NCBI RefSeq assembly: GCF_001613795.1
Contig: NZ_LPVZ01000020.1
Coordinates: 496,001 to 560,000 of the forward strand
Direction: 5' to 3'
Source: Thalassospira sp. MCCC 1A01148
GTDB taxonomy: Bacteria; Pseudomonadota; Alphaproteobacteria; Rhodospirillales; Thalassospiraceae
Length of the DNA stretch: 64,000 bases
Shown: positions 19,930 to 29,606 of the stretch, piece by piece
Layout of the letters: the number at the start of each line of letters is the position of its first letter
Position numbering within the stretch: the stretch's first letter is position 1
Program-made: the position numbers and the translations under genes
The notes under the pieces: model-generated
Databases searched by the model: none
The model's input: only the letters and a program-made list of their open reading frames with translations
What the model was told of the DNA's origin: nothing

Positions 19930-21021
19930 TCAATTTCTTGCAAGTTCTTCGAACACTTCGCGATGCCTGTTAATCCAATTATTAAGGTTAAAAGCCTCCA
20001 CCGCACGAGCTCTGGCAGCCCGCCCACGGGCTTCGAGATCTTCGCAGATATCTAACATACCCCTCGCAATGTCTTCGACTTCCGGAATACAAACTTCTTC
20101 GAAAGACTGACGAACATCCACACCAATACCCGCAGTTGGGGTGACAAGTTCAGGAACCCCACCTGATTTGCTGTACAGAACGGGCAAACCGCAGGCCATC
20201 GCTTCGAGTACGGTGTTTGGGCAAGGATCATTGTGCTTGAGCATAACATAGACATCTGCAGACTGGTAAATTACAGGTGCGTCCTCCTGCGAATAGGCTC
20301 CAGTACAAATCACATAATCTTCAACGCCTAGTTCCTTGATTAAATCCGCCATCTGACGACGTGCATCTTCTGCAATCCACCCAGATATTTTCAGGATGCC
20401 ATTCAACCCTTGCGACCGCGCCAATGCAAAACTTCTCAAGGTAATATCAAGTCGATAATAGAGATGGTTATCAATTTTTCCGGTTAGAAGAAAAACAATA
20501 CTATTACAATTTTCTTTGAAATCTCTCGGGCGAAACCGGTTTATATCTACGGCATTGAACAGTATTTCTGTTCTACCATTTCTTTGTCCAAGATATTTTT
20601 CTGCACACAAAAAACAAAACTCGCTCTGGCAGAACACATAGTCAGCCGAATGCCAAGCATTTGCCATTTCGCGATTTTTTGCTTCCCAGTTCCCATCATA
20701 CCACGCCCCATAGTACACACCATTCTGGTTAAGGATGATCGGAATTTTCTTGTACTTCAGAAATCTTAGGGCAATTTTTGACAGATACGGAGTATTTGAA
20801 AGTAAATACACGTGAGAAAAGCCCAGATATTCCTGCGGAAAGAATTGGATTAACCTCTTCACCTTGACAAGAGGTCCACCAATATTTCCCGGACGAGCTC
20901 CTCCATACCAAATAGCAAATTTTTTGGCTGGCCAGAGCATTCGGAGCAAAACCCCACAAGTTTGCACGGCCTTCCAAGAGGCTCGAAGAATTTTCTTCCT
21001 TACCGGATCAACCTTCGACAT
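19930..21021 (-). CDS. Glycosyltransferase family 4
   Basis: The 363-residue GT-B enzyme has a donor domain with FLLTGKIDNHLYYRLDITLR, YQSADVYVMLKHNDPCPNTV, and the retaining GT4 ExxxxxxxE pattern around PNTVLEAMACGLPVLYSKSG. It probably transfers a sugar to the lipid-linked glycan at the cytoplasmic membrane. It lies one base after the next glycosyltransferase gene in the direction of transcription. Donor unknown. Confidence 0.88.
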   Translation of the reverse strand: MSKVDPVRKKILRASWKAVQTCGVLLRMLWPAKKFAIWYGGARPGNIGGPLVKVKRLIQFFPQEYLGFSHVYLLSNTPYLSKIALRFLKYKKIPIILNQNGVYYGAWYDGNWEAKNREMANAWHSADYVFCQSEFCFLCAEKYLGQRNGRTEILFNAVDINRFRPRDFKENCNSIVFLLTGKIDNHLYYRLDITLRSFALARSQGLNGILKISGWIAEDARRQMADLIKELGVEDYVICTGAYSQEDAPVIYQSADVYVMLKHNDPCPNTVLEAMACGLPVLYSKSGGVPELVTPTAGIGVDVRQSFEEVCIPEVEDIARGMLDICEDLEARGRAARARAVEAFNLNNWINRHREVFEELARN

Positions 21022-21022
21022 C

Positions 21023-22060
21023 TCACTTACCCCATAAGCCGAACAATCGCTTTATACCAGTTTGCCCTCTCGACAACCTCATTTGCATAAACTCGGCTTT
21101 CCGGGTTAGCAATTCCTCAAACAGCCCCAGCCATTCTTCACATGTTCTTTCCAGACTATTTGGATACCCCTGCGCTTGCTCTTTCCAGTAGTTATAGTCA
21201 GAAATAAAGGCGTCCAAACTTGCCTCAAATTCCTTCGGATGATTGTAGCCAAAACCGTAACCTGCCAAGTACTCTGGCATACAACCGCTCTCCAGATACA
21301 TTATCGGAAGCCCACACTGTATGCCCTCGTTCTGATGGTTCCCGCCAGGTTCATTTACTGAACCTGTTACATATGCATGGTTGTTCTTAAGAGCTGAAGC
21401 AAGTTTTTCGCCGGATAGGGGCGGGATGTGTTTTGCATTCTGAAACTTGTAACCTTTTGGCAAATTGCCGATGTAAGAAAATTCAATCCTATCCGACCAG
21501 CGCTCTGTGCCCAGCATCTTGTCAATCTGGTCATAAACATCGAAGCCCTTCATCCAGTTCCCACCCCAGTGGTGAGTAACAAGCCTCAAAGGGCCTTTCC
21601 CATTCCAAGGCTGAAAACCGGATGAATTAAATATGTTTGAATCTGAGCCGTTCAAGATAACCCTTGAAGGCATTTTCTCAGAACCACCCCAAAGGTCGAG
21701 CATCTTAAGCCAAGAGCCAACAAAAACCGTGAAATCTGCGACCTCGTTACAGCTCTTTAGTTTGTTATTCATATCTCTGGTATTTTTGCGTTCATCACAC
21801 TCATTGATGCGATGCACAATCAGGCATTCGGAGTTTACGCGATTTACGTATTTTTTTGCCTGTTTGTAACTGAACGGGATCGCCCGGTTTTTACGCCCAT
21901 ATCTAGGGTCGGTAATTAGAATGATGTCTATATCTCGATCCGTCAGATTATTTACAACGGAGTGACCACGCGTCTGTAATGCAGCTATCAGGCCCGCAAA
22001 AAAACCGTTCCCGCCTCCCCACGGACCAGAAACTACCTGATACCCAATACATACTTTCAT
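21023..22060 (-). CDS. Glycosyltransferase, GT-B type
   Basis: The 345-residue protein has a short N-terminal Gly-rich turn (VVSGPWGGGNGFFAGLI) and a donor-binding half with LVTHHWGGNWMKGFDVYDQI and the acidic segment ASVNEPGGNHQNEG-like around residues 250-265. The last region occupies the position of the GT4 EX7E motif. It starts at ATG 22060 and is packed against the downstream glycosyltransferase. Divergent enough that a donor cannot be predicted. Confidence 0.75.
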   Translation of the reverse strand: MKVCIGYQVVSGPWGGGNGFFAGLIAALQTRGHSVVNNLTDRDIDIILITDPRYGRKNRAIPFSYKQAKKYVNRVNSECLIVHRINECDERKNTRDMNNKLKSCNEVADFTVFVGSWLKMLDLWGGSEKMPSRVILNGSDSNIFNSSGFQPWNGKGPLRLVTHHWGGNWMKGFDVYDQIDKMLGTERWSDRIEFSYIGNLPKGYKFQNAKHIPPLSGEKLASALKNNHAYVTGSVNEPGGNHQNEGIQCGLPIMYLESGCMPEYLAGYGFGYNHPKEFEASLDAFISDYNYWKEQAQGYPNSLERTCEEWLGLFEELLTRKAEFMQMRLSRGQTGIKRLFGLWGK

Positions 22061-22167
22061 TTACCGCTCACATTATGAATTTAGTGGGCCTTAAAATACG
22101 TCTATTTTCAGCTCACTGATGCTCGTCAAGTCGGTATCCTTTGCGCAAAGACATATCTTGGCCAGAA

Positions 22168-23178
22168 TTAGCCCGCCTTAAGTTCTTCTAGCACCGAGAG
22201 ATAGACCTCTTTGACTGTGATGGAGCGCATGCACAGATGTTCGTTATCGCACCACCCCGCATTACCACAGGGGGCACAACTCACCCTGTGACAAATTATT
22301 CTCTGTTGGTGAGGGTAACCAATGAACTCCGGCAGGGTTAAGCCCCCCCACAAGACTACTGATCTGCAGTTTACGGCAGCTGATAAATGCATCAAACCAC
22401 CCTCGGTTCCAATAAACAACGTGGAACGATCCAATAAGCTCGCCGCTTCCCGGAAACTTGTTTTGTTCGTGAAGTCCCTGACACCGTCTAGGACTCCCCC
22501 CCGCCCCAATCCAGTCTGAATGAGTTCGAACTGCGGCAAATTATCGTTCAACGAGTAAACCAATTCTTGCCAGCGCTCAAAAGGCCAAGCCCTAAGCTCT
22601 CCAAACCAATCGCGGTTCGTATCTGGCTCAATGACAATAAATGGTTTGGTTATACCTTCGCTTGCCAGCAGACCATCGACGTAAGCTTCTTCCTCACTAG
22701 TAGGAAAAAATCGACATTTTGGTTCAGGAACATCAAACCCGAAATTCGCGGCAATGATAGATGAAGCTGTTCCGCCAGTTTTCCAGAAGGTACGTTGTTT
22801 CGTTTGCTTCTCAGCATAAGAATGGAGCCTCATATCAATATGAACATAAAGAGGTTGCTTCCCGTTCTTCCAGTCAGCAAGCGATTTACGGTAGACGTAA
22901 TGCTCCCAACAACTCCTCAGTCGAGGCAATGAAATCATTTTCTCAAAAAGGCAGTCGATCAAGCGCTCAGGCCTGGACTTTGAGGAAATTTTCGGATGCG
23001 CGATTTCGCTATTCCCTAAGAACACTTGGTCCGTGCGATAATCATCCCCCCTTTTAAAGAGGGCGCCCGCAAGAAAATCTGTAAGCAAGGGAGTTTTGGC
23101 AATTACGGGTTTTTCACCGGATTGCTCAGCAATGGAATGAAGAACAGCTGTCCAAATTAAATTCCCCCCCAATCCCAT
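22168..23178 (-). CDS. Glycosyltransferase family 9 (heptosyltransferase-like)
   Basis: The 336-residue GT9 protein has the N-terminal MGLGGNLIWTAVLHSIAEQS and the donor-site FIGTEGGLMHLSAAVNCRSV followed by VVLWGG. Family members are ADP-heptose:LPS heptosyltransferases and relatives in capsule and O-antigen loci. A Cys-rich C-terminal segment (CHRVSCAPCGNAGWC) also occurs in some GT9 proteins. The glycan context makes transfer onto a surface polysaccharide likely. Confidence 0.82.
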   Translation of the reverse strand: MGLGGNLIWTAVLHSIAEQSGEKPVIAKTPLLTDFLAGALFKRGDDYRTDQVFLGNSEIAHPKISSKSRPERLIDCLFEKMISLPRLRSCWEHYVYRKSLADWKNGKQPLYVHIDMRLHSYAEKQTKQRTFWKTGGTASSIIAANFGFDVPEPKCRFFPTSEEEAYVDGLLASEGITKPFIVIEPDTNRDWFGELRAWPFERWQELVYSLNDNLPQFELIQTGLGRGGVLDGVRDFTNKTSFREAASLLDRSTLFIGTEGGLMHLSAAVNCRSVVLWGGLTLPEFIGYPHQQRIICHRVSCAPCGNAGWCDNEHLCMRSITVKEVYLSVLEELKAG

Positions 23179-23190
23179 AGCCTTCTCACC

Positions 23191-24330
23191 TCAAATCGTA
23201 CTGTCATTTAAGATTTCGGCCGCGAGGTTGCATATATTCTGATCCATCCGCACCAAGCCAAAATGCTTCTCAGCTGTATCTCTGGCTGCCCGCCCCATAG
23301 ATCGACGCAGCTCCGGATCGTCGAGCAGCGACAGAATAGCAGCGCGCAGCGCTTTGTGATCTTCAGGGGGAACAATCAGACAATTTTTACCCGAAACCAG
23401 ATATTGTTTATCCCACAGGCCTTGAATACCTGAGATGACGGTTGCTTTTCCACAAGCCATCGCTTGCAGGGAAACACTGTACCCCGAAGGTTGAGCTACA
23501 TCTCGAACTGGAACAACAACGACTTCTGCTTTCTGATAAAGCTCCCGGAGGACTTCATCAGAAATAGCTGAACCATGCAGCGATCCAGACAAGTGCTCAA
23601 CGTTTGTTTGGGATGCTTTAATCGTTGGCTTCAGACGCGTCAGAAGCCTCAGCGGAATATCTGTTTGTACTGCCTCAAGCAGAGTTTCGTAATCACGCTT
23701 TGGATCCGACCCAACAGCAAATACTTCACCATCGCCTTCAGCTCCTCCTTCTTCGAACGAGGGTCGCCAGAAATCAAGATCAACACCAAACGGATACAAA
23801 CTACACCTAGCAGGATCAAGACTATAGCGTTTTATTGCTTGCTTCTTGTCTTCCTCTCCAAAGAAGAAATAGTGATCGAGTCCCAACAGACCCTTTTGAA
23901 TTTCGCGTTCCGCCCACCACTTAACGGATGGAGAAGCTTCATTCACAATGTCACTTAAACCGTGAAACCCACCGACCAGCGTAACTGATTTTGGAAGATA
24001 TTTTCGGTACCGCCCAATTGATAGGCTCCCAGAGTCAGTGAGCGAAAACACAATATCCCCTGTCTGAAAGTCGTTTGAAAAGGCTCTGACCCGCTCCCGA
24101 CTGAGACCAAAGTTTGTAAAGCGATTCCGCACCCTCTCGAACAAAAGAAACGCATTGGCAGCCAAGCCTAGAGGTTGCTTACGGAGGTCTACGTAATGCA
24201 CCCCCCCAAATTTCTTCTCAAGAGCAAGGGCACCATAAAAGAAATCTGCTGGTGCCTTTTTCTGCTTGATATCAAGAAGTCTCTTTGTGCGGCCAGCTAA
24301 CGGAAAGAGAAAACAAAGACGTCGTTTCAT
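23191..24330 (-). CDS. Glycosyltransferase family 4
   Basis: The 379-residue protein has a C-terminal GT4 donor domain: FAVGSDPKRDYETLLEAVQ, then VVVPVRDVAQPSGYSVSLQA followed by MACGKATVISG. A tail of ENCLIVPPEDHKAL type is typical of GT4. It overlaps the downstream-encoded SDR gene by 4 bases (the SDR start codon is upstream in transcription), so the two are co-translated. Donor and acceptor unknown. Confidence 0.85.
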   Translation of the reverse strand: MKRRLCFLFPLAGRTKRLLDIKQKKAPADFFYGALALEKKFGGVHYVDLRKQPLGLAANAFLLFERVRNRFTNFGLSRERVRAFSNDFQTGDIVFSLTDSGSLSIGRYRKYLPKSVTLVGGFHGLSDIVNEASPSVKWWAEREIQKGLLGLDHYFFFGEEDKKQAIKRYSLDPARCSLYPFGVDLDFWRPSFEEGGAEGDGEVFAVGSDPKRDYETLLEAVQTDIPLRLLTRLKPTIKASQTNVEHLSGSLHGSAISDEVLRELYQKAEVVVVPVRDVAQPSGYSVSLQAMACGKATVISGIQGLWDKQYLVSGKNCLIVPPEDHKALRAAILSLLDDPELRRSMGRAARDTAEKHFGLVRMDQNICNLAAEILNDSTI

Positions 24331-25328
24331 GATTTCCCTGCCACGTCTGAGGACTGGTCCTCTTTTGACATGGGGAATGTATCCTTATACCACCCAATCA
24401 TTCGCCCAACTCCCTCTTCAAGAGGTATCTTCTGTTCGAAACCGGGCAGCAATGATAGCAAACGGCAGGGATCGGAACTTTTGATGAATCGACCTTCTGG
24501 CTTGGTTTCATCATACTCCAGCTCAGGTGTCACATTAGCTGCACGACAAATCATTTCAACGAGTTCGGTAACACTAACAGTTTCCGAAAATCCGATATTG
24601 ACAGGTCCATCGCAGACATTCCCAGTCACCAGCTGCTTCATAATTCGCGCGCAATCCAAAGCATGCATATAATTCCGTCGCTGCTTTCCAGAGCCCCAAA
24701 TCTCCACTTTTCCTGTGTTATCGAGTACTTTTTTAACAAGCATTGGAATTGCCTGGCTGTCAGTTCCCATCCAACGATAACGTTCACCATATATATTGAA
24801 AGGGCGCACAACCGTCATTTGCATCCCGGTTTCCCGGGCGTAAATTGCTGCTTTCTGCTCCAAGAACCGCTTTGCCCAACCATATCCCCAGTTGACAACT
24901 TCCGGTTCACCATCAAATAGGGCCAACTCTCCAACCGTATCAGGACCGTCATCCCTGTGCACACATGACGAGGACGTTATCAGCATGCGTTTGACACCGC
25001 GCACCCGCGCTGCTCGAAGAACATTGTTCGTGAGACGCTCATTATGCTCGAGCATATCCAAATGATGGCGAGATGAGTAGCCCACGCCATAGGCACGGCT
25101 TGCTAGGTGGTATACTGTATCAACGCCGGTAAAAACATCATCTGCAACATCAGGTTCCTCAAGATCGGCCTGAACTAGCTTGATACCTGACCTGACATTG
25201 TCGAGGTTTTCCTTTTTACCTTTGCTAAAATCGTCAATCACCACGACTTCATCTTCATCGTCAATCAAGAGTTCCGTTAAGTAAGAGCCAATCAAGCCAG
25301 CTCCCCCCGTAACGACTACTTTTTTCAT
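24327..25328 (-). CDS. NAD-dependent epimerase/dehydratase (extended SDR)
   Basis: The 333-residue protein has the Rossmann glycine motif VVVTGGAGLIGSYLTELL and catalytic residues in LITSSSCVHRDDGP and YGWAKRFLEQ (Tyr-x3-Lys). The substrate-domain segment VVRPFNIYGERYRW follows. It resembles nucleotide-sugar 4-epimerases/reductases of O-antigen loci (GalE, GDP-fucose synthase-like). It could act on the Gmd product or on a UDP-sugar; the sequence does not decide. The start ATG is 25328. Confidence 0.8.
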   Translation of the reverse strand: MKKVVVTGGAGLIGSYLTELLIDDEDEVVVIDDFSKGKKENLDNVRSGIKLVQADLEEPDVADDVFTGVDTVYHLASRAYGVGYSSRHHLDMLEHNERLTNNVLRAARVRGVKRMLITSSSCVHRDDGPDTVGELALFDGEPEVVNWGYGWAKRFLEQKAAIYARETGMQMTVVRPFNIYGERYRWMGTDSQAIPMLVKKVLDNTGKVEIWGSGKQRRNYMHALDCARIMKQLVTGNVCDGPVNIGFSETVSVTELVEMICRAANVTPELEYDETKPEGRFIKSSDPCRLLSLLPGFEQKIPLEEGVGRMIGWYKDTFPMSKEDQSSDVAGKS

Positions 25329-25426
25329 TTATTACCCCTGATTTCTGATGGAGAAATCTTTATTTAAATGCGCTTTATGGAATTTATCCAGAAACAACCG
25401 AGACGAGAGGCCTAGATTATATGACC

Positions 25427-26461
<1,035 letters not shown>

Positions 26462-26477
26462 CTAGGCTTCTGCTCGC

Positions 26478-26523
26478 CACGGCAAGCACTACTGAAAATA
26501 TAGCTTTAGCAGTGCTTGCCGTG
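26478..26523. repeat. Long perfect inverted repeat between sqdB and pseB
   Basis: CACGGCAAGCACT (26478-26490) and AGTGCTTGCCGTG (26511-26523) form a 13-bp perfect stem around a 20-nt AT-rich loop. In the leftward transcript it lies between the sulfoquinovose synthase stop and the dehydratase start. There is no T-tract, so a simple terminator is unlikely. mRNA stabilisation, an attenuator or a protein-binding site are alternatives. Confidence 0.65.
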
Positions 26524-26546
26524 CACACGACTTTATACTCTGGCTT

Positions 26547-27701
26547 TTAATTCTGCTTCCATTTTACACGGGGCTTGAAGACGTCATGGTCTACGTTTTC
26601 ACGACGCTCAATCACTCTCGAAAGCATCGAGTCAACAACGTCGTCTTCAAGCAAATTCGGCTGCAATCCCAACTCGATCAAACCAGTATGAACCGCATTG
26701 TAATGATGGTTCTCTTGCTCAACGCGCGGGTTTTCCAGATGATCAACCTCACACGACAAGCCAGCTCGTTTAGCCGCAGCCTGCACCTTCTTGGCAAGGT
26801 CCGACACAGAGAACTGCTCGGTGAACTGATTGAAAATCCGGAACTCACCTGAGTCGGCAGGTGCATCGGCCGCAAGCGCGACACATGCGATGGTGTCCTT
26901 GATGTTCAAGAAACCACGGGTCTGGGTGCCATTTCCATAAACGGTTAGATTGTGGCCAACTGCTGCTTGCACCAGAAAACGGTTAAGTACAGTTCCAAAA
27001 ATATCGTCATAGTGGAATGACGTGCACAGTGCAGGGTTCAATTCCGTTTCAGCAGTTTCGACGCCGTAAACAACGCCTTGGTTCAAGTCAGTCGCACGCA
27101 TCCCCCAAATACGACATGCAAATTCCAAGTTGGCAGAGTCGTGTACTTTCGACAGGTGGTAAAAACTACCCGGCTTTTTCGGGTACAAAACACGGTCCTT
27201 ACGACCTTTGTGCTCAATCTCGATCCAGCCTTCTTCGATATCGATGTTCGGTGTTCCGTACTCGCCCATAGTTCCAAGTTTTATAAGGTGCGCATCCGGA
27301 ACATATTTCTGCATGGCGAACATCACATTTAGCGTCCCCACCACGTTGTTGTGCTGAGAATAGACAGCTGTTTCTCTGCTCTGCATAGAATAAGGCGCAG
27401 AGGGCTGTTCACCGTAATGAATAATGGCATCCGGTTTAAACTGTTCAAACACAGCATAAACAAAGCGATGATTGCAAAGGTCACCAATTTTTACTTCGAT
27501 GCTTTTCCCTGAGACCTCTTTCCAGACTTTCACGCGACGATGAAGAGTCGAAACATCCCAGAGAGGCTCAATACCTTCTTCTAACTCCCACTGTCGTTTC
27601 GCGAAATTGTCGACGACACACACATCGTCGCCCCGCTGGGAAAAGTGCATGGCAGTAGGCCACCCAAGATAACCGTCACCACCAAGAATTAGAACACGCA
27701 T
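26547..27701 (-). CDS. sqdB: UDP-sulfoquinovose synthase (SQD1/SqdB-like)
   Basis: The 384-residue SDR closely follows plant and cyanobacterial SQD1. It has GGDGYLGWP in the cofactor loop and HYGEQPSAPYSM (about 95-106), and LGTMGEYGTPNIDIEEG with Thr144. SFYHLSKVHDS with Tyr181 and Lys185 and ATDLNQGVVYGV follow. SQD1 catalytic residues are Thr145, Tyr182 and Lys186, an offset of one. The family makes UDP-sulfoquinovose from UDP-glucose and sulfite. Normally it serves the photosynthetic sulfolipid, but no sulfolipid transferase gene is seen here. The surrounding genes suggest that the sulfonated sugar enters a glycan, as archaeal Agl3 does for N-glycans. This substrate use is inferred. Confidence 0.9.
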   Translation of the reverse strand: MRVLILGGDGYLGWPTAMHFSQRGDDVCVVDNFAKRQWELEEGIEPLWDVSTLHRRVKVWKEVSGKSIEVKIGDLCNHRFVYAVFEQFKPDAIIHYGEQPSAPYSMQSRETAVYSQHNNVVGTLNVMFAMQKYVPDAHLIKLGTMGEYGTPNIDIEEGWIEIEHKGRKDRVLYPKKPGSFYHLSKVHDSANLEFACRIWGMRATDLNQGVVYGVETAETELNPALCTSFHYDDIFGTVLNRFLVQAAVGHNLTVYGNGTQTRGFLNIKDTIACVALAADAPADSGEFRIFNQFTEQFSVSDLAKKVQAAAKRAGLSCEVDHLENPRVEQENHHYNAVHTGLIELGLQPNLLEDDVVDSMLSRVIERRENVDHDVFKPRVKWKQN

Positions 27702-27743
27702 ATTAGAGACCTCTTAACAGCAGGAGAATCAAACAGAAAAAGC

Positions 27744-28442
27744 TCACACCCCATAGCGAAGACTAATTTGTTCCGCAAGGAAATAATCCAGTTCTTCGTC
27801 AATGGTAAACGCCTCAATGGCGTTGATATCAACGTAACCTATTGGCCTTGATATTAATGTCCTATTTTTGCGCCATGCCTCTGGAGATGTCACATAGACA
27901 GCATTCCCCAAGCGGCAAAGCTTCTCCATATCCTGACGACGAGTATGTCTGACCTTCGGATCATCCAACAAACGCTCCAAATCATTTCTGTCAGTCTTGA
28001 TAAAAATATTTTCGGGCTTTCGCTCCAAGGGACAAACAGAAATCACGCTCTCATAGCCACCCTGCCGGTAATGCGAGTAGGCATCACGTATTATTTTCCC
28101 GGTACGAAAGGGAGTTGTGGGATCGGTAAACACCAAGGTGGAAAACGTTTTCCCGAAATAACGCTCAGCCCCATTCAAGGCATGATCAATTACTGGAACA
28201 ATGTCAGCGTGATCATCAGACAAGATGTCAGGCCGTAATCCCGGAACAACAACATTTTCATTTTCGCTGATCTCCTTGATTTCTGGATCATCAGTGGAAA
28301 CATAAATGTTGTCGACTACATTGCTGTCTTTACACGCATTGATCGCCCTGACAATCAATGGAACACCACCTATTGGTAGCTTGTTTTTGCTTGGCACCCC
28401 TTTTGAGCCACCACGTGCTGGAATGATCGCCAAAGTGTGCAA
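27744..28442 (-). CDS. neuA: CMP-nonulosonate (acylneuraminate) cytidylyltransferase
   Basis: The 232-residue protein has the CTP-binding N-terminus LAIIPARGGSKGVPSKN and the conserved VSTDDPEIKEIS segment. It also has the TDPTTPFRTGKIIRDAY active-site loop of the NeuA/PseF/LegF family. It activates a nonulosonic acid as its CMP derivative for glycosyltransfer. It is the third gene of a NeuB-NeuC-NeuA order in transcription. Which nonulosonate (neuraminate, legionaminate or other) is not decidable by eye. Confidence 0.9.
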   Translation of the reverse strand: MHTLAIIPARGGSKGVPSKNKLPIGGVPLIVRAINACKDSNVVDNIYVSTDDPEIKEISENENVVVPGLRPDILSDDHADIVPVIDHALNGAERYFGKTFSTLVFTDPTTPFRTGKIIRDAYSHYRQGGYESVISVCPLERKPENIFIKTDRNDLERLLDDPKVRHTRRQDMEKLCRLGNAVYVTSPEAWRKNRTLISRPIGYVDINAIEAFTIDEELDYFLAEQISLRYGV

Positions 28443-28457
28443 TACGAAAACCTCGAA

Positions 28458-29606
28458 TCAATAAGTGATAGTCTTATGTAGTGCCGGACTAAGGGCACAA
28501 AGGACTTCAGCGATTTTCTCGCCAGAATGCCCGTCGCCATATAGGTCATTTGGTTCGAAGAACCCATGTTTGATCTGGCTTTGAGCAGCTTCAATGATTG
28601 CGCCCTTTTCCATCGGAACGTCACAGACGTTTTGCCCTTTCAAACGACTATGCTGCCGCGAACCGATATTTACTGCCGGAACCCCCAGCCATGCTGCCTC
28701 GCGCACACCGCTTGATGAGTTACCGATGAGACATGCTGAATTTCGCAACAGAGATGCATAAAGCTTGAGAGGAAGTCCCCCTACTGCAACGGCATCGGCA
28801 ATATTTTCTAGCAACAATCTTGACCAAGCCTGCTCAAAGTGCTGGGCTCCCGCATCATCATTCGGACGCACCCACACAGAAGGCAGCTTCAACTCTAAAA
28901 CAGCATCTATCAAGATGTCGTATTGAGAGGAAGCAGATTCATACTCGGTGACAACAGGGTGATGGGACACAACGACATAGGGCTCGCTAAGGCTCGGACA
29001 AGCACCAAGCCCTCTCCCCTCTAAATAAGCTCTAACCGCATCCAAATCAGCAAAACCGTTTAAGCGTAAAAGATCCAAGCTGGGCGTACCGCAAATATGT
29101 ATTGAATTTTCTGGCTCGCCCATCTTGATCAACCGTGCCGCAGCATCACGGTTCGCCGGGAAATGATAATGCGCAAGCTTGGAAACAGCATGACGAATGC
29201 GTTCATCAATCGAGCCTGAAATCTCTCCACCTTCGAGATGTGCAATGAGAACATTCTGACAAACGGCAGCCTGCGCAAACGCTAAAACTTCATACCGATC
29301 AGCAATCAAGAAAACTACATCAGGACGATGCACTTCAAGCACTTCGGCAGTTAACTCCGTAGCGCGCGCGGCAGAACGCGAAATATCCAAGGGCGTTTTA
29401 CTGCCAGTAATGTAATCCAGTTCGGCGATGATTTCAAAACCTGTAGCACGAATTTCCTCAATTGTTTGACCATACTCAGGATCAAGTAACGCGCCGCCGA
29501 CAGCGAGCTGCACTTTGACATCTTTGCGATGTTCCAATGCAGTAAGGATTGAACTGACCTTTCCGAAATTTCCTCGTGTCGTCAGGAAGAAACATAACTT
29601 TTTCAT
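28458..29606 (-). CDS. neuC: UDP-N-acetylhexosamine 2-epimerase (hydrolysing), NeuC/LegG-like
   Basis: The 382-residue GT-B-fold epimerase has KLCFFLTTRGNFGKVSSILT at the N-terminus and PDVVFLIADRYEVLAFAQAA followed by HLEGGEISGSIDE near the middle. SSGVREAAWLGVPAVNIGSR carries the UDP-binding C-terminal elements. NeuC hydrolyses UDP-GlcNAc to ManNAc; LegG does the same with a diacetylated bacillosamine precursor. It overlaps the NeuB-like stop by 4 bases, so the two are coupled. Presence of LegG-type versus NeuC-type chemistry needs comparison with characterised enzymes. Confidence 0.9.
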   Translation of the reverse strand: MKKLCFFLTTRGNFGKVSSILTALEHRKDVKVQLAVGGALLDPEYGQTIEEIRATGFEIIAELDYITGSKTPLDISRSAARATELTAEVLEVHRPDVVFLIADRYEVLAFAQAAVCQNVLIAHLEGGEISGSIDERIRHAVSKLAHYHFPANRDAAARLIKMGEPENSIHICGTPSLDLLRLNGFADLDAVRAYLEGRGLGACPSLSEPYVVVSHHPVVTEYESASSQYDILIDAVLELKLPSVWVRPNDDAGAQHFEQAWSRLLLENIADAVAVGGLPLKLYASLLRNSACLIGNSSSGVREAAWLGVPAVNIGSRQHSRLKGQNVCDVPMEKGAIIEAAQSQIKHGFFEPNDLYGDGHSGEKIAEVLCALSPALHKTITY

